Positions 42,238-49,671 of a stretch of 64,000 nt of DNA are shown here, in pieces; position 1 is the stretch's first letter, and every line of letters starts with the position of its first letter. The notes beneath the pieces were generated by a model. The model saw nothing but the letters and a program-made list of their open reading frames with translations. It was not told the origin of the DNA and searched no databases. The DNA comes from Pseudomonas sp. ANT_H12B (lineage in GTDB: Bacteria; Pseudomonadota; Gammaproteobacteria; Pseudomonadales; Pseudomonadaceae). The stretch is taken from positions 124,001 through 188,000 of the forward strand of contig NZ_VOBI01000005.1 in NCBI RefSeq assembly GCF_008369325.1, written 5' to 3'. The position numbers were made by a program, and so were the translations under genes.

Positions 42238-43005
42238 CTATTTCGCCCCCTCCAGCCAGACGGACGGTGCCTGCCCCAATATGCGACGGAACATCGTCGA
42301 GAACGCAGCCGGGCTGTCATAACCGAAGTCCAGGGCAATCCGCGTCACCGGTTCACCCACCGCCAACCGCGCCAGCGCCAGCACCACGCAGGCCCGCTGC
42401 CGCCATTGGCTGAAACTGAGATCGGTTTGTTGGCGAAAAAGGCGATTGAAGGTGCGCAGACTGATGTGCAACTGATCGGCCCATTGTTGCGGCGATTGAT
42501 GCGCATCGGGCCGCTGCACAAAGCCCTGGCATAACACGAGCAGCCGAGCATCGGCCGGCAGCGGAATGTGCAGTGGCAGGTGAGCACTGCGCGCCAGTTC
42601 GTGCAGCAGCAAGTCGATCAGCGCTGCATCACGCCCGGTCTCGTCGTACACCAGCGGGATCTCCACCGCCTCCATCAGCAAATGCCGCATCAACGGCGAA
42701 ACGCTGATCACCTGGCAATGACTTCCCAGATCCACCGCCCCCGGCTCGATATACACACTGCGAGTGCTCACTCCCAGCATCAACACCTCATGGGCCACCC
42801 CCGCCGGAATCCACACCGCCCGCTGCGGCGGCACCACCCAGTTGCCGTCGTGCGTGCTCACCTGCATCACCCCCGTGGCGCCGTACAACAATTGCGCCCG
42901 ACGGTGTGTATGACGGGGCAACAATTGGCCGTGGGAATAATCCGTACCGATGGCCACCACCGGCCGTGGCGTGTCATCCAGCAAATCAATCGAAACATTG
43001 CGCAT
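42238..43005 (-). CDS. AraC-family transcriptional regulator (cupin type)
   Basis: A 255-residue regulator with an N-terminal cupin sensory domain (SHGQLLPRHTHRRAQLLYGA, then VPPQRAVWIPAGVAHEV) and a C-terminal AraC helix-turn-helix pair (LHISLRTFNRLFRQQTDLSF, then VTRIALDFGYDSPAAFSTMF). The downstream divergent TauE/SafE permease is the obvious candidate target. The ATG at 43005 is where similarity starts; the longer frame adds 25 Cys- and Asn-rich residues of no clear kind. Confidence 0.88.
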   Translation of the reverse strand: MRNVSIDLLDDTPRPVVAIGTDYSHGQLLPRHTHRRAQLLYGATGVMQVSTHDGNWVVPPQRAVWIPAGVAHEVLMLGVSTRSVYIEPGAVDLGSHCQVISVSPLMRHLLMEAVEIPLVYDETGRDAALIDLLLHELARSAHLPLHIPLPADARLLVLCQGFVQRPDAHQSPQQWADQLHISLRTFNRLFRQQTDLSFSQWRQRACVVLALARLAVGEPVTRIALDFGYDSPAAFSTMFRRILGQAPSVWLEGAK

Positions 43006-43116
43006 CACGGTTTTCCAGCAGTTGGCGTAAACGCAAACATTATTGGCTGACTTGCTGAAGCAGGCCAAGTCGCATCGCACTATCGTCGACCGCTCTCAAC
43101 CAACGGACGATGCGCG

Positions 43117-43938
43117 ATGTTCTATCTCTTGCTGACACTCTTCGGCTGCATGACCGGCGTCACCGCCGTACTGTTCGGCTTCGGCTTCGGCGGCGGCTTC
43201 GTCGTCGTGCCCTTGCTGTACCGCATGCTCACGGCCAGCCACGGCGTCGACGACCCCATCAGCCAATCGGCGATGCACATTGCTGTGGCAACCTCGACCT
43301 GCGAGATGATCATCAATGCGCTGATCGCCACCGGAAAACATCACCGCGCCGGTAATCTCATCCGCCATTATGTGTGGCCGTTAGGCGGGTTCATCGGCTT
43401 GGGCTCGGTGGTCGGCGCAATAGCGGCGATGTGGGCAAGTGGTGAGCTGATTCGATATGCCTTCATCGCCTACCTGGGCGTGACCATCGTGGATTGCCTC
43501 TTCCGACGCGGTTTTCTTACACCGTCCGACACCGCAATCCCACGGCGATTGGGGAGGGCAGAAGTGTCTGGCGGCGGCGTAGGAATCGGCGCCGTCGCCA
43601 CGTTTCTGGGGGTGGGCGGCAGTGTCATGACCGTGCCGTTGTTGCGGCGGTGCGGGTTGAGCATGTCCCAGGCGACGTCCATGGCTAACCCACTCAGTTT
43701 GCCGGTGGCGCTGGCCGGGACGGTGACTTATATGGCGATGGCGGGGTTCACCGAATTTGATCTCGGGCCGTGGTTTGTCGGTTATGTGGATGTGTTGGCT
43801 TTTGCGGTTTTGACGTTGGGGGCGCTGGTGGGCATTCGGTTGGCTACGCCGTGGATTGGGCGGATTCCGGACCGAGTACATGCACGCGTGTACATCGGTT
43901 TGCTGATTTTAGTGATGACCAGCATGTGCATGAGCTGA
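43117..43938 (+). CDS. TauE/SafE-family sulfite/sulfonate exporter
   Basis: A 273-residue membrane protein with eight or so hydrophobic segments and the TauE/SafE duplicate signature (FGFGFGGGFVVVPLLYRML in the first half, GAVATFLGVGGSVMTVPLLR in the second). Members export sulfite, sulfoacetate or related anions. It is divergent from the AraC-type gene across 111 bp, suggesting inducible expression. It converges with the gene at 43945. Confidence 0.88.
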   Translation: MFYLLLTLFGCMTGVTAVLFGFGFGGGFVVVPLLYRMLTASHGVDDPISQSAMHIAVATSTCEMIINALIATGKHHRAGNLIRHYVWPLGGFIGLGSVVGAIAAMWASGELIRYAFIAYLGVTIVDCLFRRGFLTPSDTAIPRRLGRAEVSGGGVGIGAVATFLGVGGSVMTVPLLRRCGLSMSQATSMANPLSLPVALAGTVTYMAMAGFTEFDLGPWFVGYVDVLAFAVLTLGALVGIRLATPWIGRIPDRVHARVYIGLLILVMTSMCMS

Positions 43939-43944
43939 GCGCAA

Positions 43945-44943
43945 TTACTTCACCTCCAACCCCGGCGCCTCACGAATAATGAAGTGATCCAGGTTCTCGA
44001 TGTTGGCGCTGAACACCTCGAACGTCTGTTCGGGGTTTTTCTTGCTCGGCACCTGCTTCAACTCCGGCGTCACCCCATAAAAGAAGCAATACAACTCGGC
44101 GTCACTGTCGATGGCGTGCTTGATCTCTTCCAGAAACGCTTTGCGCTTGCGGTAGTTGTCGATCAGCTTTTTGCTCAGGTAAACGTTGACTGAATAAGGC
44201 TTCTTCTTCGCCTCGTCCGCTTGCTTGAACCAGACCTTCTGTTCGAAATCGATACGAAAACTCTGCGTGTAATCCTTGATCTCCTTGATCTTGCCCCAGT
44301 AAATCAGCCCCTTGTTGTCGGTCAGGTATTCGATCTTCTTGAAGAACGACCCGTAAGGCGCCGTGTGCTCGCCAATCTTCAGCGGCATTCGCTTGAGTAG
44401 ATCTTTGTCCTCGAAGTTCGACACGAAGCACTCCACCGGGTGGGCGAAGATGCTGGTCTTGTCCGGCGCTGATTCACGGCTCGGGTGCTCGGTATCGCTG
44501 GGCTTTGTAAGAGGTTTCGGATCGTCCCTCAGAACATCCGCCGCCCCCGCCGCCCCCGCCGGGCTCGACGGCTTACGCACATACTGACGCCGCGTCAGCA
44601 ACAACTCCGACGGGAAATGCTCCTCGCGACTGTCATCCGTTTCCGCACCGTCCGCGTCCACACCTGACGCCGACGCCTTGAGACTGACATAAGGACAATC
44701 CGCCACATGCCGGGTGCTGGGCGTGTTCTTGAAGTGCGGGGTGCGCACGTAATTCACGTTCTTGGCGTTGAACGTCGTCAACACATTTGCCGCATCGAAG
44801 GCCAAGCGGCAGGCATCGTTGGGGCATTGGAAGTGTTCTTTGGCGGAGTCGAAATCCATGGTCTCGTCGAAATTCAAATCGCGCACGTCATAGATCGACA
44901 GCTTGTCGTCGAGGCTGAGGCAGTAGGCGAGGTCGAATTTCAT
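43945..44943 (-). CDS. Hypothetical protein with CoiA-like N-terminal zinc-ribbon pattern
   Basis: A 332-residue protein. The first 90 residues contain CPNDAC at 40-45, then YVRTPHFKNTPSTRHVADCP, a Cys/Cys/His/Cys arrangement resembling the N-terminal zinc-binding segment of CoiA-like competence proteins. Residues 100-160 are acidic and proline-rich, probably a disordered linker. The C-terminal half (about 165-332) has alternating beta strands and a KKLIDNYRKRKAFLEEIKHA helix that I do not recognise. AAGGACCC lies upstream. No competence or defence partners are adjacent; function unknown. Confidence 0.65.
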   Translation of the reverse strand: MKFDLAYCLSLDDKLSIYDVRDLNFDETMDFDSAKEHFQCPNDACRLAFDAANVLTTFNAKNVNYVRTPHFKNTPSTRHVADCPYVSLKASASGVDADGAETDDSREEHFPSELLLTRRQYVRKPSSPAGAAGAADVLRDDPKPLTKPSDTEHPSRESAPDKTSIFAHPVECFVSNFEDKDLLKRMPLKIGEHTAPYGSFFKKIEYLTDNKGLIYWGKIKEIKDYTQSFRIDFEQKVWFKQADEAKKKPYSVNVYLSKKLIDNYRKRKAFLEEIKHAIDSDAELYCFFYGVTPELKQVPSKKNPEQTFEVFSANIENLDHFIIREAPGLEVK

Positions 44944-45050
44944 GGTGGGCTCGGGTCCTTGAGGGGGGAAGGATATTAATAGCGGGAGGCGGGGCGGGTT
45001 GCACTGACTGTTTTCAACACAGCGCAAAATCAGCGGCAACACACCAAACC

Positions 45051-45077
45051 TGTGGGATCGGGCTTGCTCGCGAAAAA
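45051..45077. repeat. Single REP-like element
   Basis: CTGTGGGATCGGGCTTGCTCGCGAAAA, a diverged unpaired member of the GTGGGAGCGAGC family upstream of the hypothetical gene. Confidence 0.6.
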
Positions 45078-45221
45078 CCCAAGAACACCACGGGGCATCT
45101 GGTAGAACGCGTTGTCGGTCTTCTCGGACAAGCTTGCTTTTTGACAAGCGGTCAGCTCGTCACCTTGCCTATTGGAAATCTCCAGCTTAGGCTAGCTTAG
45201 CTAACCCTGTGGAGGTGCCAT

Positions 45222-45467
45222 ATGAATGAACTGGTGCAAGTAAACATGCACGAAGCAAAATCCCAACTTTCGCAACTTGCTGAACGTGTATGGCATGGCG
45301 ACAAGGTCGTGATCGCCAAGGCCGGCAAGCCTTATCTCGATCTGCTGCCTCATGTCGATACACCTCGGGCGCGCAAGCCTGGGCGGTTGAAAGGGAAGAT
45401 TCGGATGTCTGCAGATTTTGACAAGACCCCCGAGGACATCATCGATGGATTTGAGGGCAGTCTATGA
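45222..45467 (+). CDS. Phd/YefM-family antitoxin
   Basis: An 81-residue antitoxin: VNMHEAKSQLSQLAERVWHG and KVVIAKAGKPYLDLLPH form the Phd N-terminal DNA-binding fold, and the C-terminal EDIIDGFEG tail would bind and inhibit the partner toxin. The stop overlaps the toxin start (ATGA). GTGGAGGTGCCAT supplies the ribosome site. An upstream AGCTTAGGCTAGCTTAGCTAA palindromic stretch (45183-45203) may be the autoregulatory operator. Confidence 0.9.
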   Translation: MNELVQVNMHEAKSQLSQLAERVWHGDKVVIAKAGKPYLDLLPHVDTPRARKPGRLKGKIRMSADFDKTPEDIIDGFEGSL

Positions 45468-45850
45468 GGCGCTTGTTGTTGGATACCCATGCGTTTCTTT
45501 GGTGGCTGTCTGATGATCCTGCATTGGGCGCAGATGCTCGACAGATGATCGGGGAACCGCGTAATCAGGTCTTGGTGAGCGCCGCTTCGATCTGGGAGAT
45601 ATCGATCAAACAGGCCAAAGGAATGCTAGAAGCCCCAGAGGATCTTGAAGCGCTGGTTGAGGACGAGGGTTTTACCAAACTGCCGATTTCTCTGTTCCAT
45701 GGACAGCAGGCGGGCAAGTTACCGGAGATTCATCGCGATCCGTTTGATCGGATGCTGATTGCCCAGGCTCAGGCGGAAGGGCTGGAGTTGGTCACGGCCG
45801 ACGGGATTATTCCGCAGTATGGCGTGCGGGTAGTTTCGGCAAGGTCGTGA
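45464..45850 (+). CDS. PIN-domain toxin (VapC-like)
   Basis: A 128-residue PIN-domain ribonuclease: the first acidic residue in RLLLDTHAFLWWLSDD, the conserved VSAASIWEISIKQ with its glutamate, and the last acidic pair in DPFDRMLIAQAQAEGLELVT then AD. Such toxins cleave tRNA or mRNA. Translation is coupled to the Phd-type antitoxin. It marks the left edge of the accessory island. Confidence 0.9.
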   Translation: MRRLLLDTHAFLWWLSDDPALGADARQMIGEPRNQVLVSAASIWEISIKQAKGMLEAPEDLEALVEDEGFTKLPISLFHGQQAGKLPEIHRDPFDRMLIAQAQAEGLELVTADGIIPQYGVRVVSARS

Positions 45851-45892
45851 GGGGGCGGGGCGCCGATGGTCCCAAACCTGCTGCAAATCCCT

Positions 45893-45914
45893 ATGGGAGC
45901 GAGCCTGCTCGCGA
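45893..45914. repeat. Single REP element, GAGCGAGCCTGCTCGCGA family
   Basis: An unpaired copy (TGGGAGCGAGCCTGCTCGCGA) in the 261-bp gap between the PIN toxin and the convergent colicin immunity gene. Confidence 0.8.
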
Positions 45915-46056
45915 TTCATAGGGTCACCACACTCCCCAAGCCGACCACCAAGCTGAGGCGAGGCGGCTTGCCTACGTTGAGCTTCGTAGCAGTCTGGTTC
46001 CGGCAAGCACGAGCTGACGAGTCGCGTTTCGCACTAAGCGAAGAAAGCGAGTAAAC

Positions 46057-46089
46057 AAAAACCGATCAGGAGATCAGTCGGTTTTTTTG
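46057..46089. terminator. Terminator-like hairpin between toxin-antitoxin and bacteriocin loci
   Basis: AAAAACCGA/TCGGTTTTTTT arms with a T-tract on the plus strand and an A-tract that becomes a T-tract on the minus strand, so it can serve both converging units. Confidence 0.7.
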
Positions 46090-46111
46090 TATTGGCTCTT
46101 TCAGTCCACTA

Positions 46112-46375
46112 TCACTTCGATGGCCACTTGTCTCGATAGACAAACGCAACTTGGTAGTCATAGGAGAGCAACTGAATGGCATGGTGGAAATGGGGCTGAA
46201 GAGTGCTGACCCAGTCGGGGGATACGTTGAAACCACCATTGTTCATATTGTTTTCAATGGGCATGCCCAGCGCTTCGATAACTGAGCCATCATCGCCAAA
46301 GTCTTTCGACAATTCCTCCCCTTCGCCCATCTCGGTTCGTTTGTCATACCATTCCAGCCTGATTTTCAGTCCCAT
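46112..46375 (-). CDS. Colicin E3/cloacin-type immunity protein
   Basis: An 87-residue acidic protein closely resembling the ImmE3/cloacin immunity family. The opening GLKIRLEWYDKRTEM, the strongly conserved ELSKDFGDDGSV and later NNGGFNVSPDWV...LQPHFHH with a final FVYRDKW align along the whole length of ImmE3. It should bind and neutralise E3-type 16S rRNase domains, of which one is encoded directly upstream. TATGAGGACGTT gives the start. The gene looks intact although the adjoining toxin is broken. Confidence 0.9.
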   Translation of the reverse strand: MGLKIRLEWYDKRTEMGEGEELSKDFGDDGSVIEALGMPIENNMNNGGFNVSPDWVSTLQPHFHHAIQLLSYDYQVAFVYRDKWPSK

Positions 46376-46382
46376 AACGTCC

Positions 46383-47191
46383 TCATAAATATTTTTTGAT
46401 GCTTCGATTTTTCTTCGGTGGGTCCAGCTGTTCGCCAGTCTCATAGTCGAAGGAACCTAGGTGGCTGCCATCACTTGAGCGATAGGCTTCAAGTTCACCA
46501 TGTAAAAAATCCCACTCGTAAATTGTTCTACCCTTCGCATCAGTCCAGCGATCCCGAAGTCCTCCCGCGTATGGGGTTTTCTTTTTCGTTCTTCTCAATC
46601 CAGGAAATGCAGTGATGTCTTCGGTTTCGGGGGCAGGGTGATAGGTGTGACCCGCTTCGGCTGTGCCTTTGCCCTAGCACTCACCACAATATAAACCAGC
46701 CTTACCCCCGAATCAGCCGGGAACACCAGAATGAAATCCTTGTACTCCGGCGGATACACCGGGTTCACGATGATGCTGTCAGCCGCTTTCGTCGGCGGGT
46801 AAACCCAGATATGCGGTGCTTGCGGGGCAGCCCCCAGCGCCGGAATGCCCAGGATGTCGGAACCCTCCACAGCCGGTGTCCAGATCAGTTCAATGCCGTC
46901 ACCCAGGTCAGCCACCTGCTGGCTGCCACGCAATGTGAACTGCACGACATCAACCATTTCCCAATCGCGATTTTTGCCGGTGTAGAAGCCGTATCCCTTG
47001 AGGCTGCCGTAAGTCTGTTGCTCGACCCGCAGGCGAACGCGGGTACGGGCCTGTTTGAGCGCACGGAGTTGGTCTTCGGTGTAAAGCGAGCTGTCGCCCA
47101 GACTCGATTGTGTGACCAGCGCAACAAGGCCAACCAACGTTGCTGTTACGGCGCTCGCCGCAGCCACGGGAACAGCGGCGAATGCCGAGCC
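46383..47191 (-). pseudogene. Truncated, frameshifted S-type pyocin with colicin E3-type nuclease domain (orphan cassette)
   Basis: Reading along the minus strand, 47191 to about 46665 encodes the pyocin S domain (from GSAFAAVPVAAASAVTATLV to FILVFPADSGVRLVYIVV), starting abruptly 8 bp after the upstream immunity gene. A one-base shift near 46660 then moves to the frame EAGHTYHPAPETEDITAFPG, followed by the E3 rRNase domain RWTDAKGRTIYEWDFLHGEL to NRSIKKYL. The catalytic Asp, His and Glu of colicin E3 (YEWDxxHGELE) are present. With no N-terminus, no start site and a frameshift, it is a silent cassette, while its immunity gene is intact. Confidence 0.85.
46716..47191. repeat. Pyocin S-domain direct repeat, copy 1
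   Basis: 476 bp nearly identical to 47773-48248 and in the same orientation; over about 150 codons only a handful of residues differ (A/S, Y/D, G/E) before the toxin-proximal end. The homology breaks exactly at 47191/48248. Confidence 0.9.
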
Positions 47192-47199
47192 GGATTTGT

Positions 47200-47451
47200 C
47201 TAGGTGCCTGCGCGTGTTCCGATGAAGTATTCCAGTCCCTCTGGGAAATCAATTTTGAGTAAATCTGCAATCTGCCTGACTTGATGTTCAGTAAGTTGCA
47301 GTTCACCGGGCTCTAATTCTTCGAGGGTTTTTGACTCAGTCAGTTGAGCCAGAATCTGGTTGAGCTCGTAATCTTTTAGAGCCAGTTCGAATTGCAATGT
47401 ATCGTCCTGCTTCTCATCGGGGTAAAAGCCGGTGATGGAAAGATAGCGCAT
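47200..47451 (-). CDS. Putative immunity protein of the intact pyocin-like toxin
   Basis: An 83-residue acidic protein (MRYLSITGFYPDEKQDDTLQ ... EPGELQLTEHQVRQIADLLK) encoded 17 bp after the toxin stop, in the position and orientation of an immunity gene. It is unrelated in sequence to the E3-type immunity gene further downstream, consistent with a different toxin domain. I do not recognise the family with confidence. AAGAGAG lies 8 nt before the ATG. Function is inferred from position, size and charge. Confidence 0.7.
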   Translation of the reverse strand: MRYLSITGFYPDEKQDDTLQFELALKDYELNQILAQLTESKTLEELEPGELQLTEHQVRQIADLLKIDFPEGLEYFIGTRAGT

Positions 47452-47468
47452 GTTTTTTCTCTCTTGGG

Positions 47469-48656
47469 TCACTTTGGGGTCTTCCTGCCTGGCTTAGCGT
47501 CCTTTGTTCGTTCTCCCGTTAAATGATTAAACTCGCCCAGATGGTTTCCTAATTTATCGTACATCTCAACTGCACCGCTTTTGGAGTCCCACTCATATAT
47601 CCGCCCTTTACGGTCTAACCAACGAGCTCGTTTTTTACCTCCGCCTTGAACTGAAGCTTTCGATTTCACGCGGGTCGTGTCGGGGAAGGCAGGAAGGGTT
47701 TCCGGGTCATCGTAATACTTATGATCCCCCGGCATACTCATGACGATGTACACCGGCTTCACGAGTGACCCCGCCGGGAACACCAGAATGAAATCCTTGT
47801 ACTCCGGCGGATACACCGGGTTCACGATGATGCTGTCAGCCGCTTTCGTTGGCGGGTAAACCCAGATATGCGGCGCTTGCGGGGCAGCCTCCAGCGCCGG
47901 AATGCCCAGGATGTCGGAACCCTCCACAGCCGGTGTCCAGATCAGTTCAATGCCGTCACCCAGGTCAGCCACCTGCTGGCTGCCACGCAATGTGAACTGC
48001 ACGACATCAACCATTTCCCAATCGCGATTTTTGCCGGTGTAGAAACCGTACCCCTTGAGGCTGCCGTCAGTCTGTTGCTCGACCCGCAGGCGAACGCGGG
48101 TACGGGCCTGTTTGAGCGAACGGAGTTGGTCTTCGGTGTAAAGCGAACTGTCGCCCAGACTCGATTGTGTGACCAGCGCAACAAGGCCAACCAGCGTTGC
48201 TGTTACGGCGCTCGCCGCGGCCACGGGAACAGCGGCGAATGCCGAGCCAGCCAGGGCAAGGGAGCCCAGACCGACGGGAATCGCTGCGCCACTGATCTTC
48301 TTCAGTGGCACAGCGCCCGATACATCCGCTTCGCGAGCACCCAGTAGAATCAAGTCGCCGTAGTCTTTCAGGCTATCGGTCGGCACCATCCCTGAGGGAT
48401 TCGAGTAATCGATGATGGCGTCCGGCAGCTTGCAGGACTTGGCGAAGACACATCCGGCTTGAGCGGGCCTTTGCTTTTCCGCTATGGCCTGACGCCTACG
48501 TTCGAAGGCGTCTTGCCTGGCCAGCATGGCCTCGTAGGCTTTTTGTCTGGCGTCCCGCTCGGCCAATTCGGTGGCAGTCATGTAGCGGTAGGTGACGTGA
48601 TGCCCATCACCGGAGGGTGGATTCTTAATCCGCGGAATGTCCTTGTTGCCAGCCAC
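47469..48656 (-). CDS. S-type pyocin-like bacteriocin, E3-like C-terminal domain with substituted His
   Basis: A 395-residue toxin: an N-terminal helical region (about 25-70), a GCVFAKSCKLPDAIIDYSNP segment, a hydrophobic stretch (about 120-160), the pyocin S domain (about 160-300) and a C-terminal nuclease-like domain (RWLDRKGRIYEWDSKSGAVE MYDKLGNHLGEF). The last domain is homologous to colicin E3 rRNase, but the catalytic His is Ser here (WDSKSG against WDSQHG), while Asp and the distal Glu remain. No receptor-binding or TonB-box domain is visible, so it is shorter than classical S pyocins. A hairpin lies upstream; no lysis gene is seen. Confidence 0.85.
   Translation of the reverse strand: MAGNKDIPRIKNPPSGDGHHVTYRYMTATELAERDARQKAYEAMLARQDAFERRRQAIAEKQRPAQAGCVFAKSCKLPDAIIDYSNPSGMVPTDSLKDYGDLILLGAREADVSGAVPLKKISGAAIPVGLGSLALAGSAFAAVPVAAASAVTATLVGLVALVTQSSLGDSSLYTEDQLRSLKQARTRVRLRVEQQTDGSLKGYGFYTGKNRDWEMVDVVQFTLRGSQQVADLGDGIELIWTPAVEGSDILGIPALEAAPQAPHIWVYPPTKAADSIIVNPVYPPEYKDFILVFPAGSLVKPVYIVMSMPGDHKYYDDPETLPAFPDTTRVKSKASVQGGGKKRARWLDRKGRIYEWDSKSGAVEMYDKLGNHLGEFNHLTGERTKDAKPGRKTPK
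47773..48248. repeat. Pyocin S-domain direct repeat, copy 2
   Basis: The copy within the intact toxin gene, 1057 bp from copy 1. Recombination between the copies would delete the current toxin domain and first immunity gene and place the E3 cassette behind the intact N-terminus. Confidence 0.9.
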
Positions 48657-48673
48657 TGATCATCCTTTCGTTC

Positions 48674-48697
48674 ATCCATCGGCAGCCCCGGAAAAGG
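48674..48697 (-). terminator. Hairpin between HNH and pyocin genes
   Basis: CAGCCCC/GGGGCTG stem with a 6-nt loop lies 20 bp upstream of the pyocin start on the minus strand. There is no clear T-tract, so it could be a weak terminator for the HNH gene or a leader structure. Confidence 0.5.
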
Positions 48698-48847
48698 GGC
48701 TGCGCGACGTTAACGAACGTGGCTAGCCTTGGCTGTAGGACGAGTCCTGAATGGCTCTAAGCGTTTTCTCTTTTATCGGGATGGCAGCGCGATCCTTACG
48801 GCTCGCCGCTTTCGTGCACATGTGCCTATGAAGTTTTACAGGCTCAA

Positions 48848-49561
48848 TTACTCAAACTTCAACCGTTCCACCTTCTGAAACAGTGAAGCAGTGAACTCAT
48901 CCCGGTCACCCGAATGGTGACAACGCCGATGACAGTTCGGACACAGCGCAACAGTGTTGCTCGGGCGATCCGAACCTTCCTGCGCTAAATGCTTAACGTG
49001 ATGGACCTCAAGAAACGGCCTGCCATCCTTTTCAAACGGAGCAGGCGAGCCACAGCCTTCGCATCTACCGTTAGCCTGTTGGCGAACCCAAGCTCTCACC
49101 TCAGGATCGCGAACAAAAGACCTTCCGCTGGACTGAGTCTGTTCTGGTCTCTCAATCCCTTTCGGCACGTCTTTAATCGGTTGTTTTTCAAGTTTGGCAG
49201 ATCGCCGTTCCAGCGTTGCCTCGTCCGCCGTCGGGGCAAAATCCTCAGGTGTCAAAATACTCGGAGCGTTGAGCGCTTCTCGAATGCTTCGCGCAACATT
49301 CGCGCCGACATTCTTGGCGGGTTTGTAGCCCGCAATGCGAGCTCGACCCAACTCCTCCAGAACGGTAGAGATGTTCTGCATCCGAAACTCAACCGACCCT
49401 TTGGTCCGGGCGGCTAAGGCTCCCTCACGTAGGATGCGGTTCTCCTCAGTCTTAACGACTTTCTGACCACTCTGCTCGCGGGACAACATGCTGAGATAGG
49501 CGTCTACCGCAGCCTGAATCTCAATGTCAGTCCAATCGCTGTTGCTCTTTTCCGTGTCCAT
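48848..49561 (-). CDS. HNH endonuclease (orphan restriction-type)
   Basis: A 237-residue nuclease. The C-terminal HNH domain has a zinc ribbon (CEGC at about 173 and CPNC later) and the catalytic block LEVHHVKHLAQEGSDRPSNT VALCPNCHRRCHH. The N-terminal region (WTDIEIQAAVDAYLSMLSRE ... FRMQNISTVLEELGRARIAG YKPAKNVG) resembles the recognition-type N-terminal domain found in HNH restriction proteins. No methyltransferase is adjacent, so it could be a modification-dependent (type IV) or orphan enzyme. The start is at an ATG with a weak leader. Confidence 0.8.
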   Translation of the reverse strand: MDTEKSNSDWTDIEIQAAVDAYLSMLSREQSGQKVVKTEENRILREGALAARTKGSVEFRMQNISTVLEELGRARIAGYKPAKNVGANVARSIREALNAPSILTPEDFAPTADEATLERRSAKLEKQPIKDVPKGIERPEQTQSSGRSFVRDPEVRAWVRQQANGRCEGCGSPAPFEKDGRPFLEVHHVKHLAQEGSDRPSNTVALCPNCHRRCHHSGDRDEFTASLFQKVERLKFE

Positions 49562-49671
49562 AAAATCGCCGAGGGCTGAAAACCCTCGGACGATACTGAG
49601 TGGCCATTACGACTGTCTACGAAAATTCCTACAGAAAGAACCGACACTTCTTTCGATTGATCCTACAAAGG

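Noticed and set aside
46950..47306. 118-codon minus-strand ORF spanning the first immunity gene and S-domain repeat
   Set aside because: It is a third frame across two features and its translation matches neither family.
46735..48248. CRISPR or insertion-sequence explanation for the repeated DNA in the bacteriocin locus
   Set aside because: The repeat is a single pair of 476-bp coding direct repeats with no terminal inverted repeats, transposase or spacer pattern.
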